Origin: an uncultured Bacteroidales bacterium | Lineage (GTDB): Bacteria; Bacteroidota; Bacteroidia; Bacteroidales; Muribaculaceae | Assembly: GCA_902793405.1 (NCBI GenBank) | Contig: CADBDH010000013.1 | Span: forward strand, 35,916 to 99,915 | DNA length: 64,000 bases | Direction: 5' to 3' | In this document: positions 20,787 to 29,342 of the stretch, piece by piece | Numbering within the stretch: position 1 is the first letter of the stretch | Layout of the letters: each line of letters starts with the position of its first letter | Program-made: the position numbers and the translations under genes | The notes under the pieces: generated by a model | The model's input: the letters and a program-made list of their open reading frames with translations, nothing else | The model's database searches: none | What the model was told of the DNA's origin: nothing

Positions 20787-21125
20787 ATGGGATTACTTGA
20801 CGAACTTCAGAAAAAATTGGAGGAGGCCGCACGACAGGCCCAGCAGCAGGGTGGCGGCGGTTCAGTTGGCGGTGGCGAAATTCCCAATCCTTGGGACCAG
20901 GCTCCGCAGCAGCCTCAACAGCAGCAAACGCCCAACTATCCTCCCGGCTACCAGCAGCCTCAGCAGCCCAACCAGCAGCAGTATCAGCAGCAATATCAGA
21001 TGATCATGCAGCAGATGCAGCAACTCGTGCAGCAGGCCTACCAGCTGGGCTACCAGTATGGCGTGCAGGTTGCTCAGCAGGGCGGTTTCCGTGCCGGACT
21101 GATGGACGAAGAGAAGCAAGAGTAG
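20787..21125 (+). CDS. Small glutamine-rich low-complexity protein
   Basis: A 112-residue protein with no recognised family. The first 22 residues form a charged amphipathic helix (MGLLDELQKKLEEAARQAQQQ). A glycine hinge (GGGGSVGGGE) and a Pro/Gln/Tyr-rich stretch follow (PQQPQQQQTPNYPPGYQQPQ), then a second helical Gln/Met segment (YQMIMQQMQQLVQQAYQLGY) and an acidic tail. The reading frame is clean. A start close behind a TATATTTG promoter box and normal codon use argue for a real gene. The composition resembles oligomerising or phase-separating proteins, which is inference only. It stands alone between two repeat-rich gaps. Confidence 0.65.
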   Translation: MGLLDELQKKLEEAARQAQQQGGGGSVGGGEIPNPWDQAPQQPQQQQTPNYPPGYQQPQQPNQQQYQQQYQMIMQQMQQLVQQAYQLGYQYGVQVAQQGGFRAGLMDEEKQE

Positions 21126-21292
21126 AAGCGAGTTTCATTTAATATATCAAATACATAATTGTGTTGCACCTCCCATGTGCAATGCAATTATGTTGCATTT
21201 TACTCACCTCACACCCAAGCCCCACATTAAGGCTGTAATCCGATTTTTCTGTAATTTTACAATCAATTCGGGATCATTCGTGTCCAGTGAAA

Positions 21293-21516
21293 GCCCCGCT
21301 AGGGGCGTCTAGGGCTTAGGCAGGGGTGTAACGAGGCGAAGCCGAGTGTAACCCCTGCAGCAGTAGAGAATACTCATCCAAGCCCCATCGGGGCGGCACT
21401 AAGTCATTGATGCACAATCTGTCACCCCTAACGGGGTTAATTGATGTTGAATTTACTTTTACAGGGGTTCCGCTACGCTCCACCCCTGCCTAAGCCCTGA
21501 CCAGCCCTAACGGGCT
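21293..21516. repeat. Repeat element: four short hairpins inside a 27-base inverted repeat
   Basis: Four hairpins of one design lie in a row: GCCCC/GGGGC (21293-21306), GCCCC/GGGGC (21382-21394), ACCCC/GGGGT (21424-21437) and AGCCC/GGGCT (21503-21516). The two outer-middle arms GGGCTTAGGCAGGGGTG (from 21312) and CACCCCTGCCTAAGCCC (to 21498) form a longer inverted repeat. This looks like a REP/MITE-type element rather than a gene or CRISPR array, because spacing and sequence between the hairpins vary. Confidence 0.65.
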
Positions 21517-21625
21517 TCAAAGCAAGCCCCTTCATGCGAAAATATAACATAACAGCATTATATTGTGGCACTTATGGGGATTTATCGTATTTTTACCGGA
21601 GACTAATAATTCGGGATAGAAAAAG

Positions 21626-21661
21626 CGAGCGCCAGGTTCTGATTATGTGACCTGGCGCTCG
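21626..21661 (-). terminator. Terminator of glnA
   Basis: CGAGCGCCAGGT and ACCTGGCGCTCG pair perfectly over 12 bp. On the minus strand the stem is followed by CTTTTT. It lies 29 bases past the glnA stop. Confidence 0.88.
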
Positions 21662-21689
21662 TTGTGCAGTTATTGTTAACCGGTGGCGA

Positions 21690-23198
21690 TTAGCCGCACT
21701 GGAAGTACTCGTTGACGAGTTGTGAGGTGCGCTTGGGATCGTGCTCGATGTCGTGGCGCAGGGTGCGGTCGTTGAACGAGCGCAGCTCGGCGATGATGCC
21801 ATCGATCATGTGGGCGCTGAACACGTCCTTCTCCTCGAAGGCGGCGCGCAGTTTCTCCAGGCAGTCGGCGCTGGCCACGCAGCTGTCGGGCAGGCAGTCG
21901 AGCTCGTTGAGGCGGGCAGCATTGGCGGCGTCGTGGATGTTCACGTCGACATAGGTCTTGGCGGCCAGCTCCAGGGCATTGTCCATCTCGAAGCCGTGGC
22001 GGCAGGCTACGCACAGTCCGGCCAGCAGCTGGTAGATGTCGGCCGAGCCGTCCGGCGAGCGCATCTCGACGGTCTGCTTCTGTGTAGTGTCAAAGTTGTT
22101 GGCGGGTTCCAGCGGGTTGGCAGTGCGGCACATGTCGGCGCCGGCGGTCCAGCCCAGCGGCACGCGCACGAGCACCGAGCGGTTGCGGTCGCCCCAGCAC
22201 ACGTTGGTGGGAGCCTCCTGGTGGGGCACCAGGCGGAAGTATGACATCGGGTTCTTGTTGCCGAAGGCGGTGATGGCGGGAGCCAGGTCCATCATGCCGG
22301 CGATGGCCTTGCGGGCCTCGTCGCTCAGCACGCCCTTGTCGTTGAGCATCATGTTGCGGCCGTCCTTCATCATGCGCATGTGGATGTGCAGACCCGAGCC
22401 GGCCTTGCCGGTGGTGATCTTGGGGGCGAAGGTCACGTTCAGGTCCTCGCGGAAGGCCAGGTTGCGGATCACCCACTTGGCCACCATCAGCTGGTCGGCG
22501 GCGTCGAGCACGGGCACGGGCAGGAACTCGATCTCGTTCTGCTCATACACCACGCCGTCCTGCTCAAAGTTGCCCACCTCGCTGTGGCCGTACTTGATTT
22601 GTCCGCCGGCCTTGGCGATGTAGTCCATGCAGCGCTGGCGGAAGCCGTTGGTCTTGGCATAGGGCATCGACTCGTGATAGCCGTGCTGGTCGCGGGCGGG
22701 GTAATAGGCTACCGAGGGGCGAATCACGTAGTACTCCAGCTCGCCCATGGCCTCATACTCCATGCCGGTCACCTCGCGGAAGGCTTGGGCGGCCTTGCGC
22801 AGCGTCTGCTCGGGAGAGCTCTCCAGCGGGTTGCCGTCCTTGTCAAAGAACGAGCACAGCAGGCACAGGGTGGGAATCTCGGCAAACGGGTCGAGGAAGG
22901 CGGTGCTGAACCTGGGCAGCACATACAGGTCGCTCGAGCTGGCCTGGATAAAGCTGAACAGGCTGGAGCCGTCAACGCGCTCACCACACGACAGGATGGT
23001 GCGCAGGTACTCTTTGCTGCTGATGACAAAATTCAGGGTTTTCAACTTGCCGTCACCGCCGGGGTACATGAAGTTGACCATGCGGATGTTGTTCTCCTCA
23101 ATAAAGCGGATGATGTCGGCCTTGGTGAACTCGCGCGGTTCTTTCTGCAGGTAGGCCACTACCTGATTGGCATTCAGAGCCAGGATTTCGTTTTCCAC
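21690..23198 (-). CDS. glnA: Glutamine synthetase
   Basis: This enzyme makes glutamine from glutamate, ammonia and ATP. The beta-grasp N-domain is followed by catalytic motifs: EAMGELEYYVI (metal ligand Glu), GKAGSGLHIHMRMM, NKNPMSYFRLVPHQEAPTN (with the ATP/glutamate-binding Arg) and QTVEMRSPDGSADIYQ. The length of 502 residues fits the Bacteroidetes GSI-like enzyme. The only start at the expected place is GTG (23198). No nitrogen-regulatory gene is adjacent. The active-site flap and adenylylation region were not checked in detail. Confidence 0.93.
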   Translation of the reverse strand: MENEILALNANQVVAYLQKEPREFTKADIIRFIEENNIRMVNFMYPGGDGKLKTLNFVISSKEYLRTILSCGERVDGSSLFSFIQASSSDLYVLPRFSTAFLDPFAEIPTLCLLCSFFDKDGNPLESSPEQTLRKAAQAFREVTGMEYEAMGELEYYVIRPSVAYYPARDQHGYHESMPYAKTNGFRQRCMDYIAKAGGQIKYGHSEVGNFEQDGVVYEQNEIEFLPVPVLDAADQLMVAKWVIRNLAFREDLNVTFAPKITTGKAGSGLHIHMRMMKDGRNMMLNDKGVLSDEARKAIAGMMDLAPAITAFGNKNPMSYFRLVPHQEAPTNVCWGDRNRSVLVRVPLGWTAGADMCRTANPLEPANNFDTTQKQTVEMRSPDGSADIYQLLAGLCVACRHGFEMDNALELAAKTYVDVNIHDAANAARLNELDCLPDSCVASADCLEKLRAAFEEKDVFSAHMIDGIIAELRSFNDRTLRHDIEHDPKRTSQLVNEYFQCG

Positions 23199-23332
23199 TG
23201 TTTCTTTTCTTAAGTTTTATGGCTTTAGCTGACGGCTCATGGCCGATAGCTGTAAAGCAGGTTAATTAAATGGTTCTTAGTTTGGGACAAAGGTAGTCTT
23301 TTTTTCTCATGCAAGCATATTTTTCACCAAGT

Positions 23333-23366
23333 TTTGTCAACGATCGGGCAAAAAACGCTACTTTTG
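23333..23366 (+). promoter_or_regulatory. Promoter of the 23392 dockerin-type gene
   Basis: TTTG (23333-23336), 22 bases, TACTTTTG (23359-23366). The spacing is slightly long. The leader would be about 18 bases. Confidence 0.6.
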
Positions 23367-23391
23367 GGCATTGGCATAATTTTTAAACGAA

Positions 23392-24099
23392 ATGATGTTG
23401 AAAAGACTATTCCTGCTCGTGGCCGCATGCGCCACGATGGCTGCCGCAACCAGTCAACCGTTGCCCCAGTTCAATGGCGAAAGTTTCGAGGGGTGGCTGT
23501 ACAACAACCCCAATATAGCCCTGAACAGCAGCAACATTGGCGGCGGCAAGATTGTGTTGTACGTTTCCATCACTGGGCTCACGCTCACGCTGGTCTCGCC
23601 CGAATTCACGTGTCAAGGCATTGACAGCATTTCCAGCTCGGTGAATTGGTTTACCAAGAATGCCCACGACACAGCGTTTGACATCACGCGGACGGCTCTG
23701 ACACTGGCCATTGATGATGTGGAGGGCAACCCGCTTGACTCGGTCACCGTCACCCCCACAGCCCAGCAAGTGAGCAACCACAAGCTGGACTTCACGATTG
23801 CCGTGCCCAGGGGCGTCACCACGGCGCGGCTGCGCTTTGTCTGCTGGAATGCCAATGTGGTGAGTTGTGGTGCCGTGAGGTCGGCTACATTCACTGCCGT
23901 CACGTCATCACAGCCCGCAATCCTGCCGGGTGATGTGGATGGCGACGGCGTGGTCAACATCAGCGACCTGACATCGCTCGTCGACCTGCTGCTGAGCGGC
24001 AATCCCGACGTGAGTGCCAATGCCGATGTGGACGGTGACGGAGCGGTCAACATCAGCGACGTGGCCCTGCTTATCGACTCGTTGTTGTCGGCCGATTAG
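23392..24099 (+). CDS. Secreted protein with C-terminal dockerin-type repeats
   Basis: A 235-residue protein with signal peptide (MLKRLFLLVAACATMAAATS). A beta-rich domain of about 150 residues of unknown family follows. The C-terminus has two calcium-binding dockerin-like repeats, GDVDGDGVVNISDLTSLVDL and ADVDGDGAVNISDVALLIDS. In Bacteroidales such DVNGDG repeats are common on extracellular proteins and do not by themselves prove a cellulosome. No catalytic motif is visible. It converges with the leucine-rich-repeat gene at 24294, which ends in the same module, so the two probably belong to the same surface system. Confidence 0.75.
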   Translation: MMLKRLFLLVAACATMAAATSQPLPQFNGESFEGWLYNNPNIALNSSNIGGGKIVLYVSITGLTLTLVSPEFTCQGIDSISSSVNWFTKNAHDTAFDITRTALTLAIDDVEGNPLDSVTVTPTAQQVSNHKLDFTIAVPRGVTTARLRFVCWNANVVSCGAVRSATFTAVTSSQPAILPGDVDGDGVVNISDLTSLVDLLLSGNPDVSANADVDGDGAVNISDVALLIDSLLSAD

Positions 24100-24158
24100 T
24101 CCTGCATGTTTCAAACCACTTGAACAAACATTGAACAACCACAACAACCTTTTATTAT

Positions 24159-24242
24159 GAGGCAGTCTCAATGATAAGGGTTGTTGTAGTCGTTTGACCC
24201 AGGTTGTTGTTCCCGGTTGCTTGAGAACGGTTAGAGGGGTGG
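24159..24242. repeat. Dispersed repeat, copy 1 (second copy at 36663-36742)
   Basis: The sequence CTCAATGATAAGGGTTGTTG, then GACCC-GGTTGTTGT-CCCGGTTG and TTGAGAACGGTTAG, recurs in the same order at 36663-36742. Both copies sit at gene ends. The left edge here also forms a hairpin (ACAACC...GGGTTGT, about 24143-24187), which suggests a 3'-end or terminator-like role. Confidence 0.7.
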
Positions 24243-24293
24243 GGTGGTTCTATGGGTCGAGCCGCCCCACGCCCGTGATGGCCCGGGTTGGTG

Positions 24294-26957
24294 CTAGATT
24301 ACGCGGGACTTGTGCATGACGGGTTCCCTGGTAGGGATGACGGGCATCGATGCGGGGTCGGGGCGCATGTTGCCGGCCTTCTTCATCATGCCAGCCGAGC
24401 CCCCGATCATCAAGCCAGCCGAGCCCCCGATCATCATGTCGATGAGGGCGGTCAAGTCGGTAATGTTGACAGCGTCGTCCCCATTCAAGTTGGCGTTATC
24501 CCAATCGATGGTGCCGGCATTGCCGGTGAGCATGTAATCGATGAGGGCGGTCACGTCGTTGATGTTCACGTTGCCGTCACTGTTCACGTCGCCCGGCATG
24601 CCGTCGCTGCCGGCATAGGGTTCCCAGGTGCCGGGATCCCAATTCCATTTAAACACATCCCAATTCTTGGCAACCGCCTGGTTGACCTGGCTGACCGTGA
24701 TGACATTGCCCTCGACTATCTCACCCGAGGAATCGTTATCGACCATGACATGGAATTCTCCATGCTGATTGTCGCTGCAAGTTCGGAGCCCGTTGACAAG
24801 CTGGCCCATCTGGTTGGCTTTGATAGAATTACCGAAATTGGCTATAAGAACCAGACTGCGGCAGTTGTCCACTTTAAGGCTGGTGAGCTGATTGTATTGA
24901 ACATACATTTCTATAAGATTGCTAAGCCCGCTGGCATCCAGGCTTGTCAACTGGTTAAAGGAGGTGCTGATTCTCTCGAGAGCACTGCAGCCGCTAATGT
25001 CCAGACTCGTCAACTGATTAGTACTGCACCACAAGTCTATAAGCTCGTCGTGCTGACCGAGAATCAGCTCCGAAATCTGATTGTTATTGCAGACCACCTG
25101 GTATAGTTTGCTATACCTGGATAGATCCATGGAGCCTGAGATATTGTTGTAGCGGCAGTCCAGAGAGAAGAACAAGCTAGAGCAATGGCTCATGTCCAGG
25201 CTAGTCAACTGGTTGTTGCTGCACCAGAGGGCCTCGAGCCAAGGATTGTTGCTGATGTCCAGTTCGGTCAACTGGTTGTTATTGCAATTGATACGCCTGA
25301 GTGCAGAGCACGTTCTGATGTCCAATTCGGTCAAATGATTATTCTCGCAGTCTAAATCGGTGAGCGCAGTGCAACCGTTAACATCCAGCATGGTCAAGGC
25401 ACAATCATAGCACTGCAGACTAGTCAGTGATTGGTTGCCACTGGCGACCACTGTCATCAAGTTGCTTTTCCCGTTTGCCGCGAGGGTGGTGAACTGATTG
25501 TTGCGGCACCACAGTTCGACCAAATTGTCCTTGTATCTCAGATCCAGTCTGGCGAGAGAACAATAGGAGCATTCGAGGTAGAACATATTTGAGCAGTCAG
25601 CCAAACCGGTGATCTCGATAAGCGGTTCGTTCTCCTTACAGTTGAGCACTCCCAATTGCCTCAGCCCCGTCACGTTAAGCTCAGCCAGGTTGTTGTGGTA
25701 ACAATACAAGGTCTGCAGGCCGGGGCAGAAGGTCACGTCAAGAGAGGTCAACGCACAATACTCGACCGAGAGATAGTTGAGCGCTGTACAGGTGGTAAGA
25801 CCCGCGATTGAGGTGAGTGAGGCATTGTCGCTGCAATTCAAGTCGGCCAATGCGGTACAGTCTGTCACATCAAGGCTGGTCAAGTCGCAATGACGGCTTT
25901 GAAGCTGTGTCAAGTTGGTGTTGCCCGAAACCCTAAGATACCTCAACTTGCTCAAATAGTTGGCAAAGAGAATCGTCAACTGGTTATTGCGGCACCACAG
26001 CGTCTGCAGGTTGGTCATGTTTTCCACACCGGGCAGCTCGGTGATGGCACAGTCCTCGCAGTCGAGATAGGTCAACGCGGTGCAATTGGCCAGACCCGTG
26101 ATCGCCTCAAGATTAGCATTGTAGTAGCATTTGAGTTTGGTTAACCCCGTGCAGCCCGACACGTCAAGCGAGGTCAAGTCACAATTATAGCAAATGAGCT
26201 CGGTCAACTGTGTGTTGCCCGACACGCGCAACTTGTTCAGGTAAAAGTGGTTATGCACGTCAAATGTGCCGCTCAGGCGGTTGTTGCGCGCCAGCAGGGT
26301 CTCCAGCTTGGACAGGCTGCTGACGGCGCTCAGGTTGCTGATGGAGCAGTCCTCACAGTCCAGATAGGTCAACGCGGTGCAGTCGGCCAAGCCTCCGATT
26401 GTAGTCAGGTTGGCGTTGTTGTAGCACTTGAGCTCAGTCAACGAGGTACAGCCCGACACAACAAAGTTGGTCAAGTTGTTGCGCCAGCAGTACAGGCCCT
26501 TCAAGTTAGGGTTACTATCCACCCAAAATGTCCTCAGGGCACTGTGATTGCTCACATTGATTGACGAGGAAAACGAGTTGTGCTGTAGGTACAGCTCCTG
26601 CAGGGCAGTATTAGACGACACATTGATAGAGGTCAGCTTATTATAACCCAAGTTGAGGTAAGTCAACTTGGTGTTCTGGCTCACATCAACCGAGGTCAGG
26701 TTGTTGGAGTAGCACATCAGGTAGGTCAACTGGGTGAAATACTCCACACCCTTCAAGTCGGATATGCCCTTGTTGTACAGGTACAACGAGTCGCGGGCAT
26801 TGAGCTGCGACGTGGTGATGGTGCCGCTGGGATACTGGCTCAGCAGGTAGGAGCGAAAGTTCGCGTCAGGGAAGTTGGTGCTGTTGATCGTCACATCGGC
26901 GTGGGCCGCGAGCGATGCCATCAGCACAGCGAGCAGGGTAAGTAATATTTTTTTCAT
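24294..26957 (-). CDS. Large secreted leucine-rich-repeat protein with dockerin-type C-terminus
   Basis: An 887-residue exported protein with signal peptide MKKILLTLLAVLMASLAAHA. Residues about 55-750 are some 30 leucine-rich repeats of 20-24 residues with the pattern LTxLDCxxxxLTSLDVSxC, the BspA-like/internalin type found on gut Bacteroidetes surfaces. A dockerin-like pair follows (GDVNSDGNVNINDVTALIDY and ANLNGDDAVNITDLTALIDM). The tail holds a tandem duplication of MIGGSAG(L/M), from a 24-base repeat at 24392-24439. The likely role is adhesion or scaffold binding. It has its own promoter (27004-27034). Confidence 0.88.
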   Translation of the reverse strand: MKKILLTLLAVLMASLAAHADVTINSTNFPDANFRSYLLSQYPSGTITTSQLNARDSLYLYNKGISDLKGVEYFTQLTYLMCYSNNLTSVDVSQNTKLTYLNLGYNKLTSINVSSNTALQELYLQHNSFSSSINVSNHSALRTFWVDSNPNLKGLYCWRNNLTNFVVSGCTSLTELKCYNNANLTTIGGLADCTALTYLDCEDCSISNLSAVSSLSKLETLLARNNRLSGTFDVHNHFYLNKLRVSGNTQLTELICYNCDLTSLDVSGCTGLTKLKCYYNANLEAITGLANCTALTYLDCEDCAITELPGVENMTNLQTLWCRNNQLTILFANYLSKLRYLRVSGNTNLTQLQSRHCDLTSLDVTDCTALADLNCSDNASLTSIAGLTTCTALNYLSVEYCALTSLDVTFCPGLQTLYCYHNNLAELNVTGLRQLGVLNCKENEPLIEITGLADCSNMFYLECSYCSLARLDLRYKDNLVELWCRNNQFTTLAANGKSNLMTVVASGNQSLTSLQCYDCALTMLDVNGCTALTDLDCENNHLTELDIRTCSALRRINCNNNQLTELDISNNPWLEALWCSNNQLTSLDMSHCSSLFFSLDCRYNNISGSMDLSRYSKLYQVVCNNNQISELILGQHDELIDLWCSTNQLTSLDISGCSALERISTSFNQLTSLDASGLSNLIEMYVQYNQLTSLKVDNCRSLVLIANFGNSIKANQMGQLVNGLRTCSDNQHGEFHVMVDNDSSGEIVEGNVITVSQVNQAVAKNWDVFKWNWDPGTWEPYAGSDGMPGDVNSDGNVNINDVTALIDYMLTGNAGTIDWDNANLNGDDAVNITDLTALIDMMIGGSAGLMIGGSAGMMKKAGNMRPDPASMPVIPTREPVMHKSRVI

Positions 26958-27003
26958 ATTCTCATAGGGTTTTAATGGTTAATACTTTCAACTTTATTAC
27001 CCA

Positions 27004-27034
27004 CAAAGGTAACAATACTTTATCATAATTGCAA
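27004..27034 (-). promoter_or_regulatory. Promoter of the leucine-rich-repeat gene
   Basis: The minus strand reads TTG (27034-27032), 20 bases, TACCTTTG (27011-27004). Consensus and spacing are both good. Confidence 0.75.
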
Positions 27035-27042
27035 GTTTTTTA

Positions 27043-27137
27043 GTTTTTAGGCTTTAGGCTTTAGGCTTTAGGCTTTAGGCTTTAGGTCCATTTTGTTTTG
27101 TCCGTTTTGTCCGTTTTGTCCGCGTGTGCGTGTACAA
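27043..27137. repeat. TTTAGGC tandem run followed by a GTCCGTTTT repeat
   Basis: About six units of TTTAGGC/TTTAGGT at 27043-27087 are followed by TTTTGTCCGTTTTGTCCG units and CGCGTGTGCGTGTAC (27091-27137). The second part is the reverse complement of the CACGCGGACGAAACGGACG repeat found at 32792, 36190 and 36467. It marks the left edge of the accessory island. Confidence 0.7.
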
Positions 27138-27148
27138 GTGTGGAAAAA

Positions 27149-27328
27149 GAGGCTGTGTCATAATTGCCCTCAGGATTTTTAATCGGCCTGTCAGCCGAGA
27201 AATTAAACAAAATTATTAATAGAATCAAAATAAATATTTATTTTGTTTAATTTATATACAAATTTTTGTTTAATTTCTCCGTGCGAAGCACGGACATAAA
27301 TTCAAGCTTGATTTATGACACTGTTCTC
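27149..27328. repeat. 180-bp MITE-like element with terminal inverted repeats (left copy)
   Basis: The element begins GAGGCTGTGTCATAA and ends, read from the other strand, GAGAACAGTGTCATAA. These look like imperfect terminal inverted repeats of an insertion sequence. Inside are two hairpins, CGGCC-tgtca-GCCG and CCGTGC-gaa-GCACGG. A diverged copy lies inverted at 36535-36669. The right end is one base from the terminase stop codon. No target duplication is clear. Confidence 0.65.
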
Positions 27329-27329
27329 A

Positions 27330-29168
27330 TTAAAACGTCTTGGGGGTGCAAGGCGCGTTTGTCGTGCTTTTCATGGCCAGTTCCCTGACGATGTATAACG
27401 TTTCGGCCCTGTTGATGACGTATTGCTGCAGTTCGCTCTTGTCGGCATAGTACCTGCCGTTGGGCATCATGATCATGCGTGCCACGGCTGCGGCAGCGAC
27501 CTTGTCATGGTCCAGGTAGCCGTTGTTCTTGGCATTCAGTATCAGTTCATAGAACATGAGCGGGTAAACGTTCTTGCTCACCTCGAGCATGCGGTTCATC
27601 TTGCCGTCGACATAGAGGTTGCCGTATCTCTCCATGATTTCGCCCACGATGAAGGTGCCCTGCTGGCGCTGGCTCTCGACCATGCCCAGGTCGTTGTTCT
27701 CGACAACCAGGATGGCGTGCCCATATTGCTCGGCAACGCTCACGGCATGAATGGCCAGCAGGTGCATCGGTGCCACTCCCACCCATTGCGCGGCCAGGCT
27801 GGGGCACGTGGGGCGGTTGCGGCTGTCGCGATGCAGGTCCCACACGCTGATGATGCTGGGAAAATCACTGTCCTTCTCGCTGCCCACGGTGAGCATGACA
27901 AGATAGCGCGCGTTGTAGCCGAATTGCGGCTCGGGGTAGCTGAAACCGTCTTTGCCCATGGTCCACTTTGCCCCTTGGCGCTGTGTCGGCTCGGGCGGGT
28001 TTTGCCAGAACTGCATGCCCTCGTCATTGACGGCCTGGGGCGCTGCCACGTTCTCGGTGATTTGTCCCTGCTCGGCAGTCGAGAACACATATTTCATCGA
28101 GTTCTCAAAGGCTTCCACGTCATTGCTGGGAAACTCGGCTTTCAACAGGTTGTGCTCGCTGAATTCCTTGCGCTTCTCGTGGTACCAATAGACCTGCTCC
28201 AGCGTGCAGCCCTTGTCCCACAGCCCCTGCTCATACTCGTCACAGCCCTCCAGGTCAAAGCCGTCGTCCAGCTCCTTGCGGTAGATGTCGATTTCGTTCC
28301 AGGCCACAAACACGGGAACAAAGGCGCTCTTGCCGGCCATGGCGCGTTGCCACTCGTTATAGAAGAAGGAGTTCATGCCGTTGGCCGTGCTCTCCATCAC
28401 TATCACTGTGCCCGCCGCCAGCGGGATGGTGCCCGTGACGGTGCGTATCAGGTCGTTGGGGTCGATGTTGCGGTTAGCGCTCCAGAAGGCCACCTCGCTC
28501 AGGTGGGCAAAGGCCAGGTTAAGCCCGCGTGCCGCATCGCTGCTGTAGCTGCTGGTCAGGCAGGTCGAGCACTCGCGCCCGGTGATTTCCTGGATGTCCT
28601 TGCTCTCGCGCACGTTGGTCAGTTTCATTTCCTCGCCGTCCTCGAGGAACTCTTTGGGATAGTTCGCCAGGATGGTGCGCAGCATCTGCTTGATGGCAAA
28701 CGAGGAATTGCGCTTGTGTCCCACGATGATCGAGTTCTTGCCCTTGTACACCACCAGCTGCAGCCAGGCGATATATACCTGCACCAGTGTCGAGCCGCCC
28801 CACTGGCGGGCCTTGAGCAGGATGATGCGCACGGGCTGTCCCGCCAGGCGTTGCCCCTCCATGGTGCGCAGCAGTTTGCGCTGAGGGCGGTTCAGTTCAA
28901 ACGGGATGAGCTGGCCCGTCATCTTGTCGGTAATCTTGACGCAGCGGCAACACCAGTACTCAAAGTCGTATCTGATTCTCAACCGCTCCTGCTCGATTGA
29001 CGTCCTCGAGGCGTAATCGGGGTGTTCCTCCAGTAGGGCTACAGGAACAAGATCAAGACCAATAAGAGTGCGCTCACCCGAACAGCCAACACCGCTCCAC
29101 GGGTCGTAGGCCTCAAACAGTTCTTCTTCACGTTTTTCATTTTCTTTCAATAATTGTTGTGTTTTCAT
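27330..29168 (-). CDS. Phage-type terminase large subunit, solitary
   Basis: Terminase large subunits pump DNA into phage heads with an ATPase domain and cut it with an RNase H-like nuclease. This 612-residue protein has a variant Walker A, LLKARQWGGSTLVQ (residues about 118-130), a Walker B-type AHLSEVAFW with the catalytic Glu (about 225), and coupling motif VIVMESTANG. The nuclease half has AILVVENNDLG (Glu about 490) and HDKVAAAAVA. The first catalytic Asp normally in a YxVxxDVGG strand appears as YLVMLTVGS, so nuclease function is uncertain. No small subunit, portal or capsid gene is nearby. A promoter is visible at 29343-29374. Confidence 0.85.
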   Translation of the reverse strand: MKTQQLLKENEKREEELFEAYDPWSGVGCSGERTLIGLDLVPVALLEEHPDYASRTSIEQERLRIRYDFEYWCCRCVKITDKMTGQLIPFELNRPQRKLLRTMEGQRLAGQPVRIILLKARQWGGSTLVQVYIAWLQLVVYKGKNSIIVGHKRNSSFAIKQMLRTILANYPKEFLEDGEEMKLTNVRESKDIQEITGRECSTCLTSSYSSDAARGLNLAFAHLSEVAFWSANRNIDPNDLIRTVTGTIPLAAGTVIVMESTANGMNSFFYNEWQRAMAGKSAFVPVFVAWNEIDIYRKELDDGFDLEGCDEYEQGLWDKGCTLEQVYWYHEKRKEFSEHNLLKAEFPSNDVEAFENSMKYVFSTAEQGQITENVAAPQAVNDEGMQFWQNPPEPTQRQGAKWTMGKDGFSYPEPQFGYNARYLVMLTVGSEKDSDFPSIISVWDLHRDSRNRPTCPSLAAQWVGVAPMHLLAIHAVSVAEQYGHAILVVENNDLGMVESQRQQGTFIVGEIMERYGNLYVDGKMNRMLEVSKNVYPLMFYELILNAKNNGYLDHDKVAAAAVARMIMMPNGRYYADKSELQQYVINRAETLYIVRELAMKSTTNAPCTPKTF

Positions 29169-29342
29169 GGTTTTATTTCTTTAAACTACGAATTACGCTA
29201 ATTAAACTAATTGGCATCCGCCTTCATATTTTTATCGTATTTCACGAATGGCCTCAACCTAGCCCTAGACTGCAAGCGCCAGCGAGCCCACTAAGCGCTA
29301 AGCCTTAAGCTTTAAGCCGCTCGCGCTAGCGAGAAACGGTTG

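Larger units (their letters stand above)
21126..21689. other. 560-base non-coding region with hairpin-array repeat and the glnA terminator
   Basis: No gene is seen. The middle is the repeat element at 21293-21516 and the right end is the glnA terminator. The left 160 bases are AT-rich with a TGTTGCA(C/T)TT motif twice (about 21160-21200). Confidence 0.6.

Noticed and set aside
21293-21516. Possible CRISPR array.
   Set aside because: Only four short hairpins with unequal spacing, no repeat of 25-40 bases and no cas gene in the window.
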